Program-made: the position numbers and the translations under genes
Shown: positions 60,531-64,000 of the stretch, piece after piece
Layout: the number at the start of each line of letters is the position of its first letter
Numbering within the stretch: the first letter of the stretch is position 1
Source: JAIOSF01 sp963677755
Lineage (GTDB): Bacteria > Campylobacterota > Campylobacteria > Campylobacterales > Arcobacteraceae
NCBI GenBank assembly: GCA_963677755.1
Contig: OY782506.1
Span: 1,178,001-1,242,000 of the forward strand
Reading direction: 5' to 3'
DNA: 64,000 nucleotides
The notes under the pieces: model-generated
The model's input: the letters and a program-made list of their open reading frames with translations, nothing else
Told to the model about the DNA's origin: nothing
The model's database searches: none

Positions 60531-62483
60531 ATGGCACTAATAGACCTACAAAAAATAAATAAACAGTATGATATAAAAGTAATACTAAAAGATGTAAATT
60601 TTACTTTACAAGAATCTCAAAGAGTAGCAATCATTGGTCAAAATGGTCAAGGTAAATCTACTTTTATGAAAATTATTACAAAAGATATAGAACCAGATAG
60701 TGGTGATATTGCAATAGATAAATCTATAAAAATAGAGATGTTAGATCAACAACCAAAATTCAAATCTGGACAAACAGTAAGAGATGCTATTGAAGAACAA
60801 CTAGTAGAACTTAAAATTGCTCAAAGAGAATATGACAGAATTTCTGAACTTTTAGCAACAGACTATGAAAATGAAGAACTTATCAAACAACAAGCTCACT
60901 ATATGACATATTTAGATCATCATAATGCTTGGGATTTAGACAATAAAATTCAAAGAGTATTACAAGAGTTTGATTTAAAAAGTTATGAGTTTAAAGATGT
61001 AACACTTTTAAGTGGAGGGGAACAAAGAAGAGTTGGGCTAGCTGGTTTAATTTTAAAAAAACCAGATATCTTACTTTTAGATGAACCTACAAATCACCTT
61101 GATGTCTATATGGTAGAGTTTTTAGAAACTATTCTTCTAAAAGAAAACTTTACTCTACTTTTTATCTCACATGATAGATATTTTTTAGATAATGTTGCTA
61201 CAAATATCATTGAAATAGAAGATGGAACATTAACCAAATATAGAGGTGGATACAAAGACTATTTAACTCAAAAAGAACAAAACCTTATACATCTTCAAAA
61301 AGAACATGATAACTTGGTAAGTAAATTAAGAGATGAAGCACACTGGATGCAACATGGAGTGACAGCAAGAAGAAAAAGAAATGTTTTACGGAAAGAAAAC
61401 TATTTTGCATTAAAAGAAAAAGTAAAAACTAATCCAGCAAAAATAAACAAAATGAAACTAGATATAGAAAGAGAACAAAAATCTTTCAATGATGGGGATA
61501 CAAAAAATAAAAAGAAAATGCTTTTTGAACTAGACAATGTTTATTTAACTTTAGGAAACAAACCCCTCATCAAAGATTTTACAGCAAGAATTTTACAAAA
61601 AGACACGATAGCAATAGTTGGACCAAATGGAAGTGGAAAATCTTCTATTTTAAAGGTATTTTTAGAAAGAATTAAACTAGATAAAGGAACTTTCAAAAAA
61701 GGAGAATTTAAAGTAGGATATTTTGACCAACATCGTGAGATGCTTGATGAAAACCAAACTATTATGCACCAATTTTGTCCAGATGGTGGAGATAGAGTTG
61801 AGTTAAACGATGGTAGAAATATGCATGTTTATGGTTACTTAAAAAACTTTTTATTTCCAAAAGAATATTTAGAGAAAAAAGTAGGTGTATTAAGTGGTGG
61901 TGAAAAAAATAGAATTGCCTTAGCCCTACTTTTTACAAAAAAATTTGATGTACTTATTATGGATGAGCCTACAAATGACTTAGATATTCCTACGATTAAT
62001 ATTTTAGAAAAATATTTGATGCATTTCCAAGGTGCCCTTATTTTTGTGAGTCATGATAGGTATTTTGTGGATAAAATTGCAAAAAAATTGTATATTTTTA
62101 AAGGTAATGGTCTTTTAGAAGAGAGTTATCAAAAATACAGTGAATATTTAGAAGATGAAAAAGATGCCAAATATGTACAAGAGATAGAAAAACAAAATGT
62201 TCAAGTTAAAACCAAAGAGGTTGTAACGACAGAAGAACCTAAAGTGAATAATAAAACAAAACTTACTTATAATGACAAAAGAGACTATGAAATTTTACCA
62301 ACTCAAATTGAAGAACTAGAACAAAAAATAAAAGAACTTAACGAGTGTATGATGGATTCTAATTGTTATGAACAAAAAGGACTTGTAGCTTTAAGTCAAG
62401 AGCTTGATGAGACAAATAAACAATATGAAGAAAAAGTGGAAAGATATCTAGAACTTGAAGATTTAATAGAGAGTTTTAATTAA
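60531..62483 (+). CDS. ABC-F family ATPase (Uup-like)
   Basis: 650 aa. Two ABC domains without membrane helices: Walker A GQNGQGKSTFMKII and GPNGSGKSSILKVF, signatures LLSGGEQRRVGLAGLIL and VLSGGEKNRIALALLF, Walker B LLLDEPTNHLDVY and LIMDEPTNDLDIP. Between them a charged linker (about 235-320) carries many Lys and Arg, the P-site tRNA-interaction motif of ABC-F proteins. The C-terminal 80 residues form a coiled coil (PTQIEELEQKIKELNE), the Uup-type DNA/ribosome-binding tail. These proteins act on the ribosome. A Uup label is more likely than EttA because of the C-terminal coil. Confidence 0.93.
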   Translation: MALIDLQKINKQYDIKVILKDVNFTLQESQRVAIIGQNGQGKSTFMKIITKDIEPDSGDIAIDKSIKIEMLDQQPKFKSGQTVRDAIEEQLVELKIAQREYDRISELLATDYENEELIKQQAHYMTYLDHHNAWDLDNKIQRVLQEFDLKSYEFKDVTLLSGGEQRRVGLAGLILKKPDILLLDEPTNHLDVYMVEFLETILLKENFTLLFISHDRYFLDNVATNIIEIEDGTLTKYRGGYKDYLTQKEQNLIHLQKEHDNLVSKLRDEAHWMQHGVTARRKRNVLRKENYFALKEKVKTNPAKINKMKLDIEREQKSFNDGDTKNKKKMLFELDNVYLTLGNKPLIKDFTARILQKDTIAIVGPNGSGKSSILKVFLERIKLDKGTFKKGEFKVGYFDQHREMLDENQTIMHQFCPDGGDRVELNDGRNMHVYGYLKNFLFPKEYLEKKVGVLSGGEKNRIALALLFTKKFDVLIMDEPTNDLDIPTINILEKYLMHFQGALIFVSHDRYFVDKIAKKLYIFKGNGLLEESYQKYSEYLEDEKDAKYVQEIEKQNVQVKTKEVVTTEEPKVNNKTKLTYNDKRDYEILPTQIEELEQKIKELNECMMDSNCYEQKGLVALSQELDETNKQYEEKVERYLELEDLIESFN

Positions 62484-62529
62484 AGCTTTTTTAGGTAAAA
62501 TTCATTTTTAATAACCAAAGGATTTTTAA

Positions 62530-63816
62530 TTGGTAAATAATAAATTCAACTATACAGATATTAGTGATGATTGTATCAAATGTGGTAAATGTAAAACTGT
62601 ATGTACTATCTTTAATGTAAATCAAGATGAAACAACCTCTCCAAGAGGGTTTATAGATTTACTTGGTGCTTATAAACGTGATGAATTAGAATTAGATAAA
62701 ACTGCAAAAGATATTTTTGAAAGTTGTTTTTTATGTACGAACTGCGTTGAAGTATGTCCAAATGATTTACCTACAGATATGATTATAGAGCAAGTTAGAT
62801 CAGATATAGCTAAAAAATATGGTATTACTTGGTATAAAAGAGCTTTTTTCTTCCTTCTACGACACCGTAAAATCATGGATTTAATGGCAAAGATGGGATG
62901 GGTATTTCAAACTTGTGGTCTTAAAATAGATGCACAAAAACAAAGTGGAAAACTAAGATTAAACCTCCCAATTGAGATGATAAAAGATAGAACACTACCT
63001 TTTGCAGATAAAAAATCATTTCTAAATGCGAATCCTGAAAACATTATCAATCACAAAGAAAAAAAAGAGTTCAAAAAAGTAGCTATTTTTATTGGATGTA
63101 TGGGAAATTATGCCTATACAAATATAGGAAAAAGCTTACTTAAAATTTTAGAAAAACTTGAAATCGATGCTTTTATCCCTAAAAAACAACTTTGTTGTGG
63201 AGCACCTGCTTATTTTACAGGAGATTTTGATACTGTTGATTATCTTATAAAAAAGAATATTGAGTATTTTGAAACTTTTATTGATGATGTTGATGCTATT
63301 ATTATCCCAGAAGCTACTTGTAGTGCTATGATAAATACTGATTGGGCACATTTTTTACATGATCAACCAGAGTGGAAAGAAAGAGCCATAAAACTTGCAC
63401 CAAAAGTTATTATGGCAACAAAATGGCTGGAAAACAATACCAAGCTTGTAGAACTTCTTAAAACAAATGGTAAGTCTATGCAAGAGATTGTAACATATCA
63501 TGATCCCTGTCATGCAAAAAAAATGCAAAATGTATTTAAAGAACCTAGAAATTTAATAGAACAAAACTATAAAATTGATGAGATGAGTGACCCCAATGAG
63601 TGTTGTGGATTTGGTGGAGTTACTATGCAAAGTGAAAAATACCACATTGCAAAAGCAGTTGGTGTTAAAAAAGCAGCCATGATAAATAAAACAAAAGCAA
63701 ATATAGTAAGTGCTGAGTGTAGCGCCTGTCGTATGCAAATTACAGATAGCTTAGGAAGAACAGAAACAGATGTTGTCTTTAAAAATCCAATTGAACTCAT
63801 AGCAGACGCCCTGTAA
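62530..63816 (+). CDS. Iron-sulfur oxidoreductase subunit, GlcF/heterodisulfide-reductase type
   Basis: 428 aa from a TTG with AAAGGA 10 nt before it. Two [4Fe-4S] ferredoxin motifs are present: C15-x2-C18-x2-C21-x3-C25 and C66-x2-C69-x2-C72-x3-C76-P. Two CCG domains follow, LCCGAPAYFTGDF and ECCGFGGVTMQSEKYH, each preceded by conserved Cys in IFIGCMGNYAY and TYHDPCHAKK. GlcF, GlpC, LutA and HdrD share this plan and pass electrons from an FAD dehydrogenase. No partner dehydrogenase gene is adjacent, so the reaction is unknown. lgt starts 1 nt after its stop. Confidence 0.88.
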   Translation: MVNNKFNYTDISDDCIKCGKCKTVCTIFNVNQDETTSPRGFIDLLGAYKRDELELDKTAKDIFESCFLCTNCVEVCPNDLPTDMIIEQVRSDIAKKYGITWYKRAFFFLLRHRKIMDLMAKMGWVFQTCGLKIDAQKQSGKLRLNLPIEMIKDRTLPFADKKSFLNANPENIINHKEKKEFKKVAIFIGCMGNYAYTNIGKSLLKILEKLEIDAFIPKKQLCCGAPAYFTGDFDTVDYLIKKNIEYFETFIDDVDAIIIPEATCSAMINTDWAHFLHDQPEWKERAIKLAPKVIMATKWLENNTKLVELLKTNGKSMQEIVTYHDPCHAKKMQNVFKEPRNLIEQNYKIDEMSDPNECCGFGGVTMQSEKYHIAKAVGVKKAAMINKTKANIVSAECSACRMQITDSLGRTETDVVFKNPIELIADAL

Positions 63817-63817
63817 T

Positions 63818-64000
63818 ATGGAATACTGGAACCATATATATAGCCATTTTAATCCTGTAGCATTTAATCTATTTGGACTAAGTGTACATTGGTATGGAAT
63901 TATGTATGCTTTAGCATTGCTAACTGCCATTTATGCAGCTCATTGGATTATAAAAAAAGATAATTTAGATATATCAAAAGATACTCTTGATAGCTATATT
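63818..64000 (+). CDS. lgt: Prolipoprotein diacylglyceryl transferase, N-terminal part
   Basis: The first 61 codons are seen before the window ends. MEYWNHIYSHFNPVAFNLFG then LSVHWYGIMYALALLTAIYA is the characteristic Lgt start, where the WYG-x-M-Y-x-L-x motif lies in the first transmembrane helix. Lgt adds diacylglycerol to the lipobox Cys of prolipoproteins, such as the OmpA-family lipoprotein at 20476. The ATG is 1 nt after the iron-sulfur gene stop, so they are translationally linked. Confidence 0.93.
   Translation, partial: MEYWNHIYSHFNPVAFNLFGLSVHWYGIMYALALLTAIYAAHWIIKKDNLDISKDTLDSYI

Noticed and set aside
1..64000. CRISPR array, prophage, integron or insertion sequence
   Set aside because: No regularly spaced repeats, transposase, integrase or phage structural genes were found; the Arm-like module in the second PPK2 is not an integrase.

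Overview
The window is AT-rich, densely packed chromosomal DNA from a Campylobacterota bacterium, most likely a member of the Arcobacteraceae. Pointers are the monomeric NADP-type isocitrate dehydrogenase, the short flagellin, histidine kinases with the HWRQPL-type phosphoacceptor motif, MltC/MltG homologues, the aapJQMP-type amino acid importer, a CheD-containing chemotaxis cluster and a 6S-RNA-like element upstream of purD. No prophage, IS element, CRISPR array or rRNA was seen. Almost everything is core or housekeeping, so there is no obvious mobile island and no obvious new defence system.

Layout. 1-2.5 kb: the end of mltC, convergent with the tatB-tatC-queA operon. 2.6-4 kb: a DnaJ/TerB membrane protein, a Bfd-like [2Fe-2S] protein, a small acidic protein and tRNA-Asn. 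4-6.8 kb: a minus-strand methyltransferase/radical SAM/cupin operon and a divergent double-domain hemerythrin. 7-13.7 kb: the aapJQMP importer with a strong hairpin after aapJ, then a UPF0126/TRIC channel and a DUF389 protein with a degenerate diacylglycerol-kinase-like front end. 13.7-21.1 kb: an acetyltransferase, an unknown protein behind a PhoB-like tandem repeat, an orphan sensor kinase, a cupin-nitroreductase-MFS operon and a FecR-OmpA lipoprotein pair. 21.2-28.4 kb (minus): a microprotein, a coiled-coil ORF pair split by one in-frame TAA, an M3 peptidase, uvrA and an RhlE-type helicase. 28.4-33.3 kb: a small membrane protein and a short flagellin, then an AsmA/DUF3971 giant whose 5' end overlaps mltG antisense. 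33.4-36.8 kb: icd and mdh. 36.8-42.3 kb (minus): ilvB-ilvN-lpxD-ftsK. 42.4 kb: an unknown protein with a flagellin-like C-terminal tail. 43.2-49.8 kb (minus): cheY-cheA-cheR-cheD-cheB, a diguanylate cyclase and pssA. 49.9-56.6 kb (minus): purD-RDD-lptD-phosphoribosyltransferase-pnp. 56.8-57.0 kb: a 6S-like RNA. 57-64 kb: a PD-(D/E)XK-like unknown, tandem ppk2 genes, an ABC-F ATPase, a GlcF-like Fe-S protein and the start of lgt.

How the parts fit: amino acid uptake (aap) and the 2-oxoglutarate-producing icd share a TTTTTGTAACA element in their upstream DNA. The che cluster carries adaptation enzymes (CheR, CheD, CheB), a CheA and a single-domain CheY, but no receptor or stand-alone CheW, and is tightly coupled to a diguanylate cyclase. 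The most interesting leads are the antisense-overlapping DUF3971/mltG start, the stop-split ORF pair, the DAGK-like/DUF389 fusion beside an amino acid importer, the second PPK2 with an integrase-arm-like N-terminal extension, the flagellin-tail protein, and several promoter-proximal repeat architectures. All functional statements rest on motif recognition by eye; no database search was possible.
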